Shown: in pieces, positions 1-12,511 of the stretch | How the letters are laid out: each line of letters starts with the position of its first letter | Position numbering within the stretch: the stretch's first letter is position 1 | Assembly: GCF_003576645.1 (NCBI RefSeq) | Contig: NC_044922.1 | Location: 15,429,274 to 15,493,273, forward strand | DNA from: Ipomoea triloba | Taxonomy: Eukaryota; Streptophyta; Magnoliopsida; Solanales; Convolvulaceae | Reading direction: 5' to 3' | Length of the DNA stretch: 64,000 nucleotides | Translations under genes and position numbers: made by a program | The notes under the pieces: generated by a model | What the model was told of the DNA's origin: nothing | The model's database searches: none | The model's input: only the letters and a program-made list of their open reading frames with translations

Positions 1-44
<44 letters not shown>

Positions 45-50
45 GGGGGG
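1..50. other. Low-complexity contig edge
   Basis: The window opens with about 36 A followed by about 14 G. The same poly-G pattern borders the two N gaps further right, so this looks like the edge of an assembly gap rather than real sequence. The missing 3' exon of the DUF707 gene would lie to the left of it. Confidence 0.6.
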
Positions 51-478
51 AAGAGAGAGATTAAATATTCAAATGTGTATTTTAAAAAAGAGCAAATTAT
101 GTTAAAGATAATATTATCCATTATTGCTAGAAAAAGTAGAAGAGTAAATACAGGGGGAGGGGGGGTTGAGAATGAGAAAGAAATAGAGGAAGGGGATATG
201 TTTTAATTGAGGGGTTATGCTATTTTTTAAACTAATAAGGATAAAATTAGAAAGAAAAAAAAAATGAAAAGCTAGGAGCTTATTTTTGAAATGCAAATTA
301 GGATAGCATTTCAAAATAAACTATTACTACGTATTTTAAACTCCCTTTTAATTACTAAAAGGAACTTATAGCTCATTTGTAGCTTAAAATAAGCATTGTC
401 AAATAGAGCCTTCCTATTTTTTGTTATGCCATTTTAAAAGCCAAATTGCCAATAAAAATACGTCAGCAGATACCGAAC

Positions 479-3400
479 CTGATTCCCGAGAGAGGGAATA
501 ACTTGATGAATGATCCACTGTGAATCAACTACACCAATCTTCTCATGAGCAGGCTGCAGATCCAAAAATAAAACAATGATTAAGAATCTTTCTATACAAG
601 GATTCTTGATATTTCCAAACAAAAACTATTTAAGAGATGTAGCTAGAATTTTGGAGAAATACCAACCTCAACACATCTTCTGAGAGCAAAATCCAATCCC
701 CATCCATGCACCAGGTCATTCTAGAAGCAGATATTAGTCACAAAAATATTAGCAATACCAAAAGTGCTAACACTTGGGATAACAATGAAAAAAAAATTTT
801 AAAAGAAAAAATAAAAACAAAAAAAAAACAAAAACACAGACAAACAAAAAAAAAAACACTCATGAGTAGGAATTAGGAAATACCTGAATCATATGCCAAA
901 CACATCTCCATGCTTCTCGAGAGAAAACAGGAGCCATTATTTCCACAAAACTGAACAAAAGCAGAAATCATATACCATATGATTATTCTCACAAGTCACA
1001 ACTATTACAAATGCTATCTATATGTATTTAAAGGTATCAGCAAGATATGAAATACAGAAAAAGGGAGAGGAAGTACGCTGCACAGGGAGGCAGATGTGGA
1101 TCGCTGCACCAGCCTGGTTTCTCATCTGTATCCCTGTTAATCCATACAAAAGTTATTAGCCTTGAAAAAGGACAAGTTACTTGAAAACAAAAGATAAAGC
1201 AATTTTAAAATGCCAATAATAGAGAGTTCAACATATTAAACCTACTTGTGGACTTCTCTGTCTCCTCTCCTTTTGGTCATTTGCCATGTCAATCCATTGT
1301 TTGGCTCTAGACCAGGCTGAGATATCTCTAGACCATGTTTCCTGACTAGCTGAATATACCTGCCAATGCAAAATTAATTCGAAACCAAATGAGTCCTATT
1401 AGGCAATCAATCTTCACAACAAAGAAAGAACCAAAACACCTAAAGTAAAACCACTTACTTGTCAGCATTGAAGTGCTCCACTCCAAGATCTTCATCCCAA
1501 ATAAATATATAATCATAAGCTGCTACAACATCAGGATGCAAAAACCGCTTTGCATACCACCTATGAATGGGGAAAAAAATGAAGGAAAGAGTAAGAAGAT
1601 AATGAAACAGCAAACACACTAGCTTCTCCACTTTTAACTAACAAGCTGGTAAAGTGGAATGGTTAGCATTTATAGCATGATGCTACTTTATCTAATTTGT
1701 TTTCTCTTTTAACTTATTTTATTCATGACGTCTTTAATAAGTTACCCTAGTCATGCCTTGGTTTTGCAAATTTATGCACAGCATGGAAGTACTAGAGCTT
1801 AGAAGAAAAATCTAGAACAAATTCAAAAACTTACCATTTTGTTTGCTTTCTAGCACTGACATGCACTGCACGCCTTGACCACTCAAACTGATCCCATTCA
1901 CTTGTCCGACCATCATAATGAAAAAGCATAATCTGAAAATCCTCTGAAAACTAAAAGCAACAATGCAAAAAATAAAACTCAGTATATGGAATCCAATAGT
2001 AGACAAACAAGCCAATCTTGAAAGAATTTCCTTAATTTATATAACCTTTTTAACTGCTGCATCAATATTGTTCTTTTGCTCCAGACCAACTGTGAAGGTC
2101 ACCAGGTACTTTGGTTTCCTTCTTAAATCCTGAAATTTTTGAAAACACTGTATGATACAGCCCAGGAACATAAATTTAATTGAGCAAGGAACTATTATAA
2201 GTTTATAACCAGTGTGCATTATACTTCTATTTGAAAGTTTTAAACATACACTACAAGTCCTAATTCTAATTGCCAGAACAGACCCAATCACAAGTTCAGA
2301 AGCATACCAATACTATTATCCTACCCAAAGTTACAAATACAACAATGAACAATGATTGTATTTCCTCAAAACATACCTCACTTGGTTCACCCCATAATCT
2401 ACGCATATAAAAATCTGATTCTGCAACTACAATTCCCGGTGGCAGTGATTCTGCACCATGAGGATTGGTAGGTACATATATCTGGAAGTCATAACAGTTG
2501 TTAGTAATATGGACAAATAAAAACCTATATGGTCTGGATAGTGAATGTAATAATATCTTGAAATCACAATTTTGCTCAGCAGCAAAACAAAATGCCCATA
2601 AAGATTGTAAGCCAACTACAAATAAATACTCAGGAGTTGCATTTTGCCTAACAAGGTGGCACGCAATACTATTTCTAGCATATAAGATGATAAAAATAAT
2701 AGCGAAGTTCATTTTAATGACTCATATAAGAAATGCAACATAATCAAAACATTACATTTTAACTGTAAATAAACAGAGGGAATAAATTCAGGGCATTTTA
2801 AACAGTTTGTGGGATGACATTGGAAAAGTTAATTCTTTCAATGACTGAATTAAGAATAAGTCTACTTTTGAGGAAATAATTATAGTAGTTTACTCTTAAA
2901 AATAACTATAAAAACATAATGAATGTATGACTGGAACTGAAGGAAAAACAAATGTACAGTTTGAAAGTCCAAAAATGCTCATCAATGAAACGAGTACCTT
3001 GGGCGTTACAGGAATACTACCAGAACCAAGGTTTTCAGGAAAACTACGACCACTATATGATGTATGTCTGTGACGGTCATCACCAAAAGCTACATCAATA
3101 GTTGATATAAGGCTTGAGGGTAAGTTAATCTGCACAAGATCCTCAAGCATCTCAACTGGATGACAAATATATATATACACAGTCTGCACCAATCAAATTT
3201 CTAAAAAAAAACTAGCAAACATACCTTAGTCAGAGAAACAAATGGAAAGGAAATGCCTATAAAATATCCAAACACCATTCCCATAATTGTTGTTATAATT
3301 AGCCTGGCGCTATCATTTGACTTTTTAAGAGTCCCACTGCAATTGGAAGAAAGAAGAGGTTTAAGAAGTAGATGTAAAACTAAGTCAACTAACTCCTTCA

Positions 3401-3511
3401 AAAGAAACTATTTTGTAAAAAATCCCAAATACTTTTCAAGCGCATATTCCCAACAATATAACCAAGCAAAAGATATAAGTCTCTAACTAACCTGCGGTGA
3501 ATGATTCCCAT
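479..3511 (-). CDS. DUF707 family type II membrane protein, 3' end missing
   Basis: Twelve coding exons join in frame with GT-AG borders: 3511-3492, 3336-3225, 3129-2998, 2481-2377, 2129-2046, 1950-1835, 1560-1459, 1359-1246, 1133-1077, 950-884, 720-667 and 553-479, giving 346 residues. The start MGIIHR is the first ATG after the spliced leader. Residues 18-41 form one membrane anchor after a basic N-terminus, so a Golgi or ER type II protein is likely. The rest follows the plant DUF707 (PF05212) pattern, sometimes named lysine-ketoglutarate-reductase trans-splicing related: PGIVVAESDFYMRRLWGEP, LFHYDG, WWYAKRFLHPD, IWDEDLGVE (acidic DED at 212-214), VEIMAPVFSREAWRCVWHMI and NDLVHGWGLDFALRRC. 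The biochemical function of the family is not established; the DED motif and topology suggest a glycosyltransferase-like fold, which is inference. The protein stops after HQVIPSLGNQ; the usual C-terminal exon is not visible below position 479. Confidence 0.9.
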
Positions 3512-5160
3512 TGTGATAAAAGTTGCTCAACTCAAAGGCCGTGCACTATGCAGAAACCAATTCTTTGAGCAACTATTGAAGCGTGTATAGCGTCCTCCAG
3601 TCACAAAATAGCAAACTTAACACACCTGTAAAGGGAAGTACCATAAGTCAAATGATTAATACACAACCATTAACCATATACATTCATGATTCATCAAAGC
3701 TTTAAATATCATAATATTCTATTCGCTTGCTTCATAAATTCTAAAGCAAGTTTTTCTTGAGAATCACATTGTAGTGACAGACTAACAAGCCTATGTGATA
3801 ATCAAAATAAGTTTTTGAACTATGCTCATCAATCATATTTTTCACACACCATGGAAGCCATGCAAGGGATTTATGTTTTCCATTAAAATAAGGATAATAA
3901 TACTACTTGGATGCTTTCAATAACCTTAATTCATACTTGAACCAAAGAACTCTACAAGAATTGAATCAAGTTTATCAAACTAATTCTTCTACAAACAAAT
4001 TCATCCTTGAACACATTTTTGTGAACAAGGGGCAAAAGAAAAAAGGGGGGGGGGGGGGGNNNNNNNNNNNNNNNNNNNNNNNNNNNNNNNNNNNNNNNNN
4101 NNNNNNNNNNNNNNNNNNNNNNNNNNNNNNNNNNNNNNNNNNNNNNNNNNNNNNNNNNNNNNNNNNNNNNNNNNNNNNNNNNNNNNNNNNNNNNNNNNNN
4201 NNNNNNNNNNNNNNNNNNNNNNNNNNNNNNNNNNNNNNNNNNNNNNNNNNNNNNNNNNNNNNNNNNNNNNNNNNNNNNNNNNNNNNNNNNNNNNNNNNNN
4301 NNNNNNNNNNNNNNNNNNNNNNNNNNNNNNNNNNNNNNNNNNNNNNNNNNNNNNNNNNNNNNNNNNNNNNNNNNNNNNNNNNNNNNNNNNNNNNNNNNNN
4401 NNNNNNNNNNNNNNNNNNNNNNNNNNNNNNNNNNNNNNNNNNNNNNNNNNNNNNNNNNNNNNNNNNNNNNNNNNNNNNNNNNNNNNNNNNNNNNNNNNNN
4501 NNNNNNNNNNNNNNGGGGGGGGGGGGGGGGGGGGAAAAAAAAAGAAATTCACAGTTTAGCTCATTTTTGGTCCTTCTGCTATCCAACTTAAGCCAGCAAA
4601 GATCATAACACAAGTACAATAGCTAAAATTTCAGACTTAATAAGAGCTAATCGCATCCAACTTATTCAATCATCTCCTAACAAAACACGAGTCCTAGATC
4701 ACAAATAAACATAAAGAAAACAAAAGAACCAACAGAAGATTAAACCGTCACTCCATTATCATTCCACAGATAAAATTTTGCATGATCTAGAATTCAAAGT
4801 GAAACAAAAACCTACTTCACGGATTCATGTGGAATCCATCCCATACATCAGCCACCCCGAGAAACGGAATCGAAATACCCCTCTCATGTAAGCAAAAACA
4901 CTCGAAAACGAAAGATTAAATCCCGAAAAAAACCCTAACGATATCCAATCACATATCCTAAACGAACAGCGAAATCTCAAAATGGAGCACTAAAGTTGAA
5001 ACAACGAAATGAACGAGTGTGAACATCAACCTTGAAATGTAACAACAGAGATTCCCACAGAAGATGAAGGAGCTAGGGTTTGTGAGCGTTACAGGTTTCA
5101 ACGAAACTTTGAGGAAGATTTGGGGTTCACCACTTCACCCTCCCTCGCCCTGAGAGATCG
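3512..5160 (-). other. 5' leader of the DUF707 gene with a leader intron
   Basis: A non-coding exon lies at about 5160-5031, and its donor reads AAG|GT at 5031/5030. A matching acceptor, ACAG, ends at 3626, giving a second leader exon of 3625-3512. The leader intron of about 1.4 kb contains the N gap. The upstream exon limit is a guess from base composition (the AT-rich promoter begins near 5160). Confidence 0.5.
4060..4514. other. Assembly gap, 455 N
   Basis: A run of N is flanked by poly-G on both sides (about 4046-4059 and 4515-4534). It lies in the leader intron of the DUF707 gene, so the coding region is unaffected. Reading frames that cross it are meaningless. Confidence 0.99.
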
Positions 5161-5776
5161 GTTTGATTGTTTCGTATTTTTTTGCTGCAGGCGAAATTTT
5201 CAAAAAAAGAAATTCAAAATTTTATTTGACATTTTCCAACTTAGCATGATAGATTGATAGGATATGAATAGTATTGATGCGTTGATAACCGACTTAGCGA
5301 AAATACGAGGAAATAGCTCCAAAATATGAATAAATTCATTTTCAGACCATATACACTAATATATTATATAGTTTTTTTTTTTCATATTTTAAAGTTCATT
5401 TAATGAATTATTTTAATCAAATAGCCATAAATTATCAAGATTTAAATTCCTTAAATTGTCATGTTGTCCGTATTATCTATCTTTTAGTTGACAATATTAC
5501 TATTTTATTTGATGGAGTGATTGCAATTATGTAATTCAATTTGAGATAGCCCTTCAAATTCCTTTGACTTTCGAGTATGTCTACAATTGTTAATAAGTCG
5601 TTCTCATTGAGAGTCGAACTTAGAACCTTGTTAAGAATCTTTAGTTAAATTGAACAGAACACGCAACACTGCATTCACACTTATATGGATACTTCAAACT
5701 TTTTTTTTTGATACTGAGTAACTATTTCTTGATAACATTTTTTCTAGATTGAGTTTTTCTTTTTGTTTAACTTTAA
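5161..5776. promoter_or_regulatory. AT-rich upstream region of the DUF707 gene
   Basis: This is an AT-rich stretch without coding signal immediately upstream of the DUF707 leader. It should contain the promoter. I see no convincing single TATA element or other defined site. Confidence 0.3.
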
Positions 5777-6051
5777 GATCATCCTCAATAGTTGTAGTTT
5801 TTTGAAGAGTTTTTGCGTGTGATTAAGAAAAAAAATATGAAAAAAAAAAACTTCATTAGCCCGGTGTTGTGCAGTGGTTGCACTTCACGCGACCAGGGCG
5901 ATAAGTTTGTTTTTCTTTGGTGGGTCCCATATTAATTCCGATAAAAAACAATGCTTTGCAGGAGACCCTTTCTTCTCTCTCCCCTCCCTCTCTCCTCCGC
6001 ATAAACATTGTCTCCTAAAAATCACACCAAAAATCACTGATGGAGATGCCC
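5777..6051. mobile_element. PIF/Harbinger (Tourist-like) MITE
   Basis: The 275-bp element has imperfect terminal inverted repeats: GATCATCCTCAATAG on the left and, read inward, GGGCATCTCCATCAG on the right. It is flanked by the direct repeat TAA (5774-5776 and 6052-6054). A 3-bp TTA/TAA target duplication and a CATCTCCA-type end are the PIF/Harbinger signature. No transposase is present. A related element lies at about 45746-46062. Confidence 0.7.
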
Positions 6052-6054
6052 TAA

Positions 6055-6718
6055 GTATTCCGTTACAATATTTTGTAAAAATAACATAAGATTGTAGGAC
6101 ATGAAATTGTACCAAAATTAGTAACGCGTCAAACAATATTCCTTCTTCGTATGTTTTAAGCTAACAGAGCAATGGTTGTCATGTTCCTTTTGTAATAGCC
6201 CCTGGTTTTGCCTAATATAAACCCAAATTGATGTAGTTAATAATGTGCAGTCCATTTCCTTTGGCGTTGGCAACACGCCACCGTTGCATCAACTGGGGTG
6301 TGTTGGTAACTTGTCTGTCTTGCTATTTGTTGGCAAACCACCCTACCAACAAAAATAAACTAATAAATTGGCAAAAAAAAAAAAAACAAATAAACAAACT
6401 AGTTGGCAACTTGGCAATAATCCACAATATTCACTAAACTAAGGCAACCACTAATGATGTTTGAAAAATAAATACATTTTCATCCCAAAACATTCGTCTA
6501 ATGAAGAAGAAATATCACTTAAAACCTGCTTTTAACTATAAGGTGGTCGTTCAATTCATGCCACGGACATTGAGAGTTTAAATTTAAATTAAGTTCATTG
6601 TGTGCAAGAGTGGACAATTTGGTGTTGAGTCTCAAAATTGTATTGACTCAATTTACTTCCTCATATATTTTGAAATCGGAAACATCAATAAATTAAAAAA
6701 AAAAAAACAAAACAAAAC
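6055..6718. other. Intergenic, no gene seen
   Basis: The sequence is AT-rich with several A-rich runs (around 6370 and 6690-6735). Short open frames here have no recognisable protein features. Confidence 0.4.
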
Positions 6719-8995
6719 AAAAAAAAAAAAAAAAACAAAACAAAAAAGGCATCTTCCCTCACCACCTCATGAGAACTGAGAAGCTGCAGATTTCGTGTTT
6801 GACATGAATTCTTTGATTAGTTGCACTTGCTTTAATTGCGGCAAATCTTTGTTCTTTACAAACGTAAGTGTTACTTGTCGTTGCAAAAAGGGCATACAAA
6901 TGGCGTCTTCGAATAACTTTTCTGTTTTTTTGGTGAATGACAATTTCGTGACGCGCACATGTTTACATGCAAGCTTATTATTAATTTATACTTTTCCTTT
7001 TTTATATGGCAAAATGTTACTACATACTACTATTTATCTCTATTTTATTTTTTTAAATAAAAACCTTTTACGTTGTTATAAGTGTCATATTATTCAAGTT
7101 CCGTGAATTAAAAGTAAAGTAATGCTACATTTTCATACAAAAATACGCCATAATCTACATCTATCTATACATGCATATATACATACACACAATACATACA
7201 ATACATACATACATATACAATACATACAATATACAATCTTAATAAGAGCCAATAAAGTTAAAGCTCTGACGAAGAAGAAAAAAAATGTTGGTGGCAATTA
7301 TTTACTTAAACGAATGGTCCATATTATTTTGATTTTAGTAAATTTTTATGATTTTAATTTCCTTCTTTACCCTCTATTATATAATTTTATTCCCTTAAAT
7401 AACCTCACATTCCGTTAGTATAAAATTTGGTAACGAAACATTCCGTTAACTTTTAACTTACCCATTAATTTCTATAAGAAATGTCCTAGGTTCGAACCTC
7501 ATCCCAATCAGAGTTGCATAATTGTTAAACATATACTACGAATATGTTAGAATATATTATTGAAAAGTGAATACTTCACTCTATTACTCTTATTAAATTA
7601 CTAGTTTTATACGTGCATTGCGCGAATGGATTAATGCCCAATGTTTATATTTAAATAAATATTTGAAAGTATATGATTATATAGGAGAAGTTTATACGTG
7701 GGTAATTGAATGTCGAATTTTTTTATTTAAATATTTAACTCAAAGTATATGAATCCAAGATAATATAGAAAATTCATTATAATTATTACTAAAATAAATG
7801 TTTGCAACCTTGTAAAATCGATAGTCTAAATATTTGGTCTAAAAATGATAGTCTAAATAANAAAAAAAAAAAAAAAAACAAAACAAAAAAGGCATCTTCC
7901 CTCACCACCTCATGAGAACTGAGAAGCTGCAGATTTCGTGTTTGACATGAATTCTTTGATTAGTTGCACTTGCTTTAATTGCGGCAAATCTTTGTTCTTT
8001 ACAAACGTAAGTGTTACTTGTCGTTGCAAAAAGGGCATACAAATGGCGTCTTCGAATAACTTTTCTGTTTTTTTGGTGAATGACAATTTCGTGACGCGCA
8101 CATGTTTACATGCAAGCTTATTATTAATTTATACTTTTCCTTTTTTATATGGCAAAATGTTACTACATACTACTATTTATCTCTATTTTATTTTTTTAAA
8201 TAAAAACCTTTTACGTTGTTATAAGTGTCATATTATTCAAGTTCCGTGAATTAAAAGTAAAGTAATGCTACATTTTCATACAAAAATACGCCATAATCTA
8301 CATCTATCTATACATGCATATATACATACACACAATACATACAATACATACATACATATACAATACATACAATATACAATCTTAATAAGAGCCAATAAAG
8401 TTAAAGCTCTGACGAAGAAGAAAAAAAATGTTGGTGGCAATTATTTACTTAAACGAATGGTCCATATTATTTTGATTTTAGTAAATTTTTATGATTTTAA
8501 TTTCCTTCTTTACCCTCTATTATATAATTTTATTCCCTTAAATAACCTCACATTCCGTTAGTATAAAATTTGGTAACGAAACATTCCGTTAACTTTTAAC
8601 TTACCCATTAATTTCTATAAGAAATGTCCTAGGTTCGAACCTCATCCCAATCAGAGTTGCATAATTGTTAAACATATACTACGAATATGTTAGAATATAT
8701 TATTGAAAAGTGAATACTTCACTCTATTACTCTTATTAAATTACTAGTTTTATACGTGCATTGCGCGAATGGATTAATGCCCAATGTTTATATTTAAATA
8801 AATATTTGAAAGTATATGATTATATAGGAGAAGTTTATACGTGGGTAATTGAATGTCGAATTTTTTTATTTAAATATTTAACTCAAAGTATATGAATCCA
8901 AGATAATATAGAAAATTCATTATAATTATTACTAAAATAAATGTTTGCAACCTTGTAAAATCGATAGTCTAAATATTTGGTCTAAAAATGATAGT
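6719..8995. repeat. Identical 1.13-kb direct repeat joined by a single N (assembly duplication)
   Basis: 6719-7852 and 7862-8995 match at a constant offset of 1143 bases, with no difference found in the stretches I compared. They meet at a lone N at 7861. The left copy ends a few bases before the N and the right copy starts in the same poly-A tract. This is the pattern of two overlapping contigs that were abutted and not merged, so only one copy is likely real. Each copy holds short open frames of 63-103 codons that I do not recognise, a TACA-rich stretch, and a minus-strand Helitron-like 3' end near 7601 and 8744. Confidence 0.85.
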
Positions 8996-9669
8996 TGATA
9001 GTGTGTAATTTGCAATTCGGTTATTCTTGGTAGCATAGATGACAACGTCATGCAATGAAATTATGATATAGGAGTTATGAACTTTCCTTTAGGTGTATGC
9101 TTGGAGTTCATTTGGTTCAACGTAACCATTATTGTTGAATGAGTTATTGTGGATAAAGAAATCCCCAGTTAAAAAAGATTAAACAAATTAATAAAATTTT
9201 GAAAATTAAAATATTATGTATTCCAAAGATATTAAAGGTAGTTTCCGCTTCAATTTGCTGGCTAATGGGTTATTTGAGTACTCAAATAACCCATTACCAC
9301 TACTTGGGGGATTTATTGACAATGAAGTACTCAAATTTACAATGACAATGTTACTCAAAAGAGAATTAAGAACCACTTAGAAAAATTCAAATTAAAAGTA
9401 GTATTATTTAGATTATCATTTTTAGACCAAATATTTAGACTATCGATTTTACAAGGTTGCAAACATTTATTTTAGTAATAATTATAATGAATTTTCTATA
9501 TTATCTTGGATTCATATACTTTGAGTTAGATATTTAAATAAAAAATTCGACATTCAATTACCCATGTATAAACTTCTCCTCTATAATCTTGCATTGATAT
9601 ACTTTCAAATATTTATTTAAATATAAACATTGGGCATTAACTCATTCGCGCAATGCGCGTATAAAACTA

Positions 9670-9670
<1 letters not shown>
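8744..9670. mobile_element. Inverted pair of Helitron-type 3' ends
   Basis: At 9647-9670 the + strand shows a GC-rich hairpin (CGCGCA/TGCGCG), then TATAAAA, then CTAG followed by T, which is the Helitron 3' terminus pattern. The sequence 8744-8995 is an inverted copy of 9413-9670, so the same terminus appears on the minus strand at 8744. The intervening 9000-9340 resembles, in reverse orientation, 27960-28270. No Rep/helicase gene is present and the 5' ends were not found, so these are non-autonomous or truncated elements. Confidence 0.55.

Positions 9671-9700
<30 letters not shown>
9671..9700. repeat. (TA)n microsatellite
   Basis: Thirty bases of alternating TA follow directly after the CTAG of the Helitron-like 3' end. 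A similar run sits at the same place in copy B. Confidence 0.95.
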
Positions 9701-9708
<8 letters not shown>

Positions 9709-10315
9709 TTAGTAACTACAACAAAAAAATAATACATATGCATTTCTTTAATTTAGAATTCAATGTTTACCATGCCTTTATTTAAAAAAAATTATTCATT
9801 ATTATCAAAAAATTTAAAAAGAGATATAATGTAATTAGTTATATTGTATTTATTTTCTATAATAAAAACTATTCATTATCAAAAAGAGATATAATTTCAT
9901 TAGTTATATGTCTTTATTTTCTACAATAAAAATTATTCATTATAAACAAATTTAAAAAGAGATATAATTTCATTGGTTATATTGTCTTTTATTTTCTACA
10001 ATGCAAAGATTCCTTACATTCAAATCATATTAACTACTTGGAGAGGATTTGTTGACAAATAATACATTTAAATGACCCAATAAATTGAAGCGGGAACTAC
10101 CCCGTAACATTTTTTGGACTACATCACAATTGTTCACTTTAAAGGTAAATCGTATTTCTTTAGTAATATGATTTAAAATGTATAAATATTTATTACCAAA
10201 AGTAGTATTTATTTATATTAACGATCATTTTTAGACTAGGAAAGTAGTATTTATTTATATTAACGATCATTTTTAGACTAGGTATTTAGACTGTCGTTTT
10301 TACAAAATTGCAAAC

Positions 10316-10385
10316 GTACTGAGGCTTGATCTCATAACCTCCCATATGTGAGAGTCAATACATGTCATCTGAGCACAAGGTGCTT
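10316..10385 (-). mobile_element. SINE-like tRNA-derived fragment
   Basis: Read on the minus strand, this contains AAGCACCTTGTGCTC and a decayed B-box-like GGTTATGAGATCAAGCC. It resembles the better-preserved SINEs at 33022-33140 and 56593-56756. It is not a functional tRNA. Confidence 0.4.
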
Positions 10386-10415
10386 GGCTTTGAAATACTT
10401 ATTTTAAAATAAACA

Positions 10416-10850
10416 TGTTGGAAATAATTCTCAAAAAACCCAAGAAAATGGAGAAAATAGAAAATCCACAATAAATAAGAAAGAAATGAATCCAGGAAAA
10501 TAAAACCACACAAGGTTAAATAAACCTGGAAATTGCTTGGGGACGAACATGATGGTCTTTGGGGTAGTTGTAAGCACGAGTCGTGTTGCCACTCTCCTTA
10601 AAACCTTATTTACCGCCTCTCGGGGTGCTGGAGCGTTGCGGCCTAGGTTTCCCAGGATAAAACGTACTACGATCCCTGCGTTTGAGCACACAAACTTGGG
10701 ACCCGGCGAACGAGAACGTGGGATAAACACAGGTGGCTAGAAAGGAAGGATGAGCAGAGTTTCGAGGTGGAAAATTCACTTTTGCAGAGTGATTTTTGGT
10801 TCATGTCCTTGACAATTGTACGTCACAAAATGCTCATGCCCATCTTGGAA
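10416..10850 (-). mobile_element. LTR fragment
   Basis: On the minus strand this ends in TTTCCAACA, typical of a plant Copia-type LTR end (TGTTGG...CCAACA). Its middle shares TTTTATCCTGGGAAACCTAGG and the following AACGCTCC/AATAAGGTTTTAAGGA pattern with the solo LTR at 19180-19981, so the two belong to related families. The other end is not defined and no internal genes are present. A second copy is at 29361-29803. Confidence 0.5.
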
Positions 10851-11101
10851 ATATCTAAAGTTAGTACAATTTAGGATTATTTCGCTCAAAACGATGTTGT
10901 TTTGAGTGAAATAACCCATTAAAAAAAAGAACAATAGTTAATCGACCGACTAGAAGGCCTAGTCGGTCTAGTCGACGCCTAGGCGGAGCTTAGGCGGCCT
11001 AGGCGGTCGCCTAGCCGGCCAGCCGCCTAAACCACCATTTAATGTGATATGCTAGGCGGTCGACCAGCGCCTAGCGCCTAGGCGGGATTTTTGCAACACT
11101 G
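10851..11101 (-). mobile_element. Truncated hAT MITE (GCCTAGGCG family)
   Basis: The right end, read inward, is CAGTGTTGCAAAAATCCCGC followed by repeated GCCTAGGCG motifs, as in the complete element at 57683-58240. The left end is truncated within the sequence that flanks the GCCTAGGCG block in the complete element. It occupies the point where copy A departs from copy B. Confidence 0.6.
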
Positions 11102-11558
11102 CTCGTGAGAGAGGTTCGCGAGACATCGTCCCGCGCGACCAGCTTCCTTCGAGAGATCACTTCTCTCGGGCGTTACTTGCCCGCGAGACATCGTCGATGT
11201 CTCGAGCGCTGCCGAGGCACGAGATAGCAACACCGTTTTTATTGGGTGGGAAACATTTTATAATTTAATGTTGTGGCTTTATTATAGTAAGGTTGGGCAT
11301 CCAAATCAGCAAAACATATAGATATGTCATTCTAATTGCCTTTAACTTGAAGGTTACCTACTTACCTACAACAACGTAACATGTCAAATTGGGTTAATTA
11401 CATTTTTCTAAGTTCATGTATCTAATTGGAGCGTTTTCTAATTCAAGGATTTAATTACACTTTCAGGAATGGTTTAAGGGCTTATTTGGCCCTTATCCCA
11501 AAAAATTATATGTGAATTAAAATAAATATGATTAAATTATTAATTATCTATTATTAAT

Positions 11559-11559
<1 letters not shown>

Positions 11560-11607
<48 letters not shown>
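11560..11607. repeat. (AT)n microsatellite
   Basis: This is a long AT alternation; the equivalent run in copy B (about 31741-31755) is much shorter, showing length change after duplication. Confidence 0.9.
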
Positions 11608-11610
<3 letters not shown>

Positions 11611-11918
11611 AGAGTCAATGTTAGTAAGGTTCTAATGTGAATATAAAACATGTTGGTGTAATTATATGCATTGATAACTTGTATATTTTTATTTCTTTCT
11701 TGTACAATAATAAAATATTTTCAAGGTTACTATCTTATATTTTTCGCTTTTCTCTTTATGTACCATCTTTGAAAACGATTATTCGTTTTAACTTATTATT
11801 GTTCTTAACTCCACTCATTACAAAAAATTGTATAGCCTTTTCAACAACAACAACAATGATGATGATAATATTAGTAAGTATTTTTTTTAATTATTATTAT
11901 AATAATTATATTGGGAGT

Positions 11919-12511
11919 AAAATCATTTTTTTGGTTCTAGACTTATAGTGCATTGGACAATTTTAGTCCGAATTTATTAATTTGACCACATTTTGCCCTG
12001 ACTTTGTTAAAAGTGGACAATTTTAGTCCAACGTTAGTCAACCCGTTTGTCAGCCGTGAAATGGAGGGGTATTTCCGTCCTTTTAGGTCCATGGCTTAAT
12101 CAAACAGTATAATAAAGCTGAGCAACGAACTCCTTCACCATTTGCAGACTCACATTACAAAAAAACACTAAAAGCAAAGATCAGAGGCAACAATCTTCTT
12201 CACCATTCGCAGATTCAATGGAAGGCTCTCTTGGTGCATCCTCAAACTGTTCTGGTTCTTCAACTGTTGGGAGGAAGTGCTATTTGTATGGAGAATGCAT
12301 TTCGGTTGAAGTTTGTGGATGCGGTCAAGAAATGGTTTTGAGAACATCTTGGACAAATGAAACCAGGGTAGGAGGTACTGGGAATGTTCAAGACATAAGG
12401 TACAACTTTAACTTTAACAAATATTGAATTTTACCTAGGGTATTGTAGTCGCCTTCTCCTAGAGGATCCATCTTCCTTGCGCCCTTAGCCCTAGCTTTCA
12501 ACGATCAACAA
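11919..12511 (+). mobile_element. MULE-type element, left half only (copy A)
   Basis: This matches the left terminal repeat and internal part of the complete element at 32059-33002. Its GRF zinc-finger frame (12218-12427) begins MEGSLGASSNCSGSS and is intact through LRTSWTNE. It then shifts frame relative to copy B, which continues NPGRRYWECS. The right terminal repeat is missing; homology stops at about 12511. It is therefore a broken copy. Confidence 0.65.

Larger units (their letters stand above)
9340..12511 (+). repeat. Segmental duplication copy A
   Basis: This region aligns closely with 28326-32656 (copy B), with small indels and point differences, so unlike the N-joined repeats it is a real, diverged duplication. 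It carries a Helitron-like end, an LTR fragment, SINE-like sequence and the left part of a MULE. Copy A lacks the block corresponding to about 29805-31227 of copy B and has hAT-type sequence at that point. It also has a local 41-bp tandem duplication near 10199-10280. Confidence 0.75.

Noticed and set aside
3907..4619. Open frames of 183-233 codons on both strands
   Set aside because: They run through the N gap; the sequence is unknown there, so the frames are meaningless.
6719..8995. Recent tandem duplication of a small gene
   Set aside because: The copies match without visible difference and meet at a single N, which points to an assembly join.
10537..10740. 67-codon + strand frame and its 99-codon minus-strand partner as genes
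   Set aside because: Both lie in an LTR fragment, recur with the LTR at 29482, and have no protein family features.
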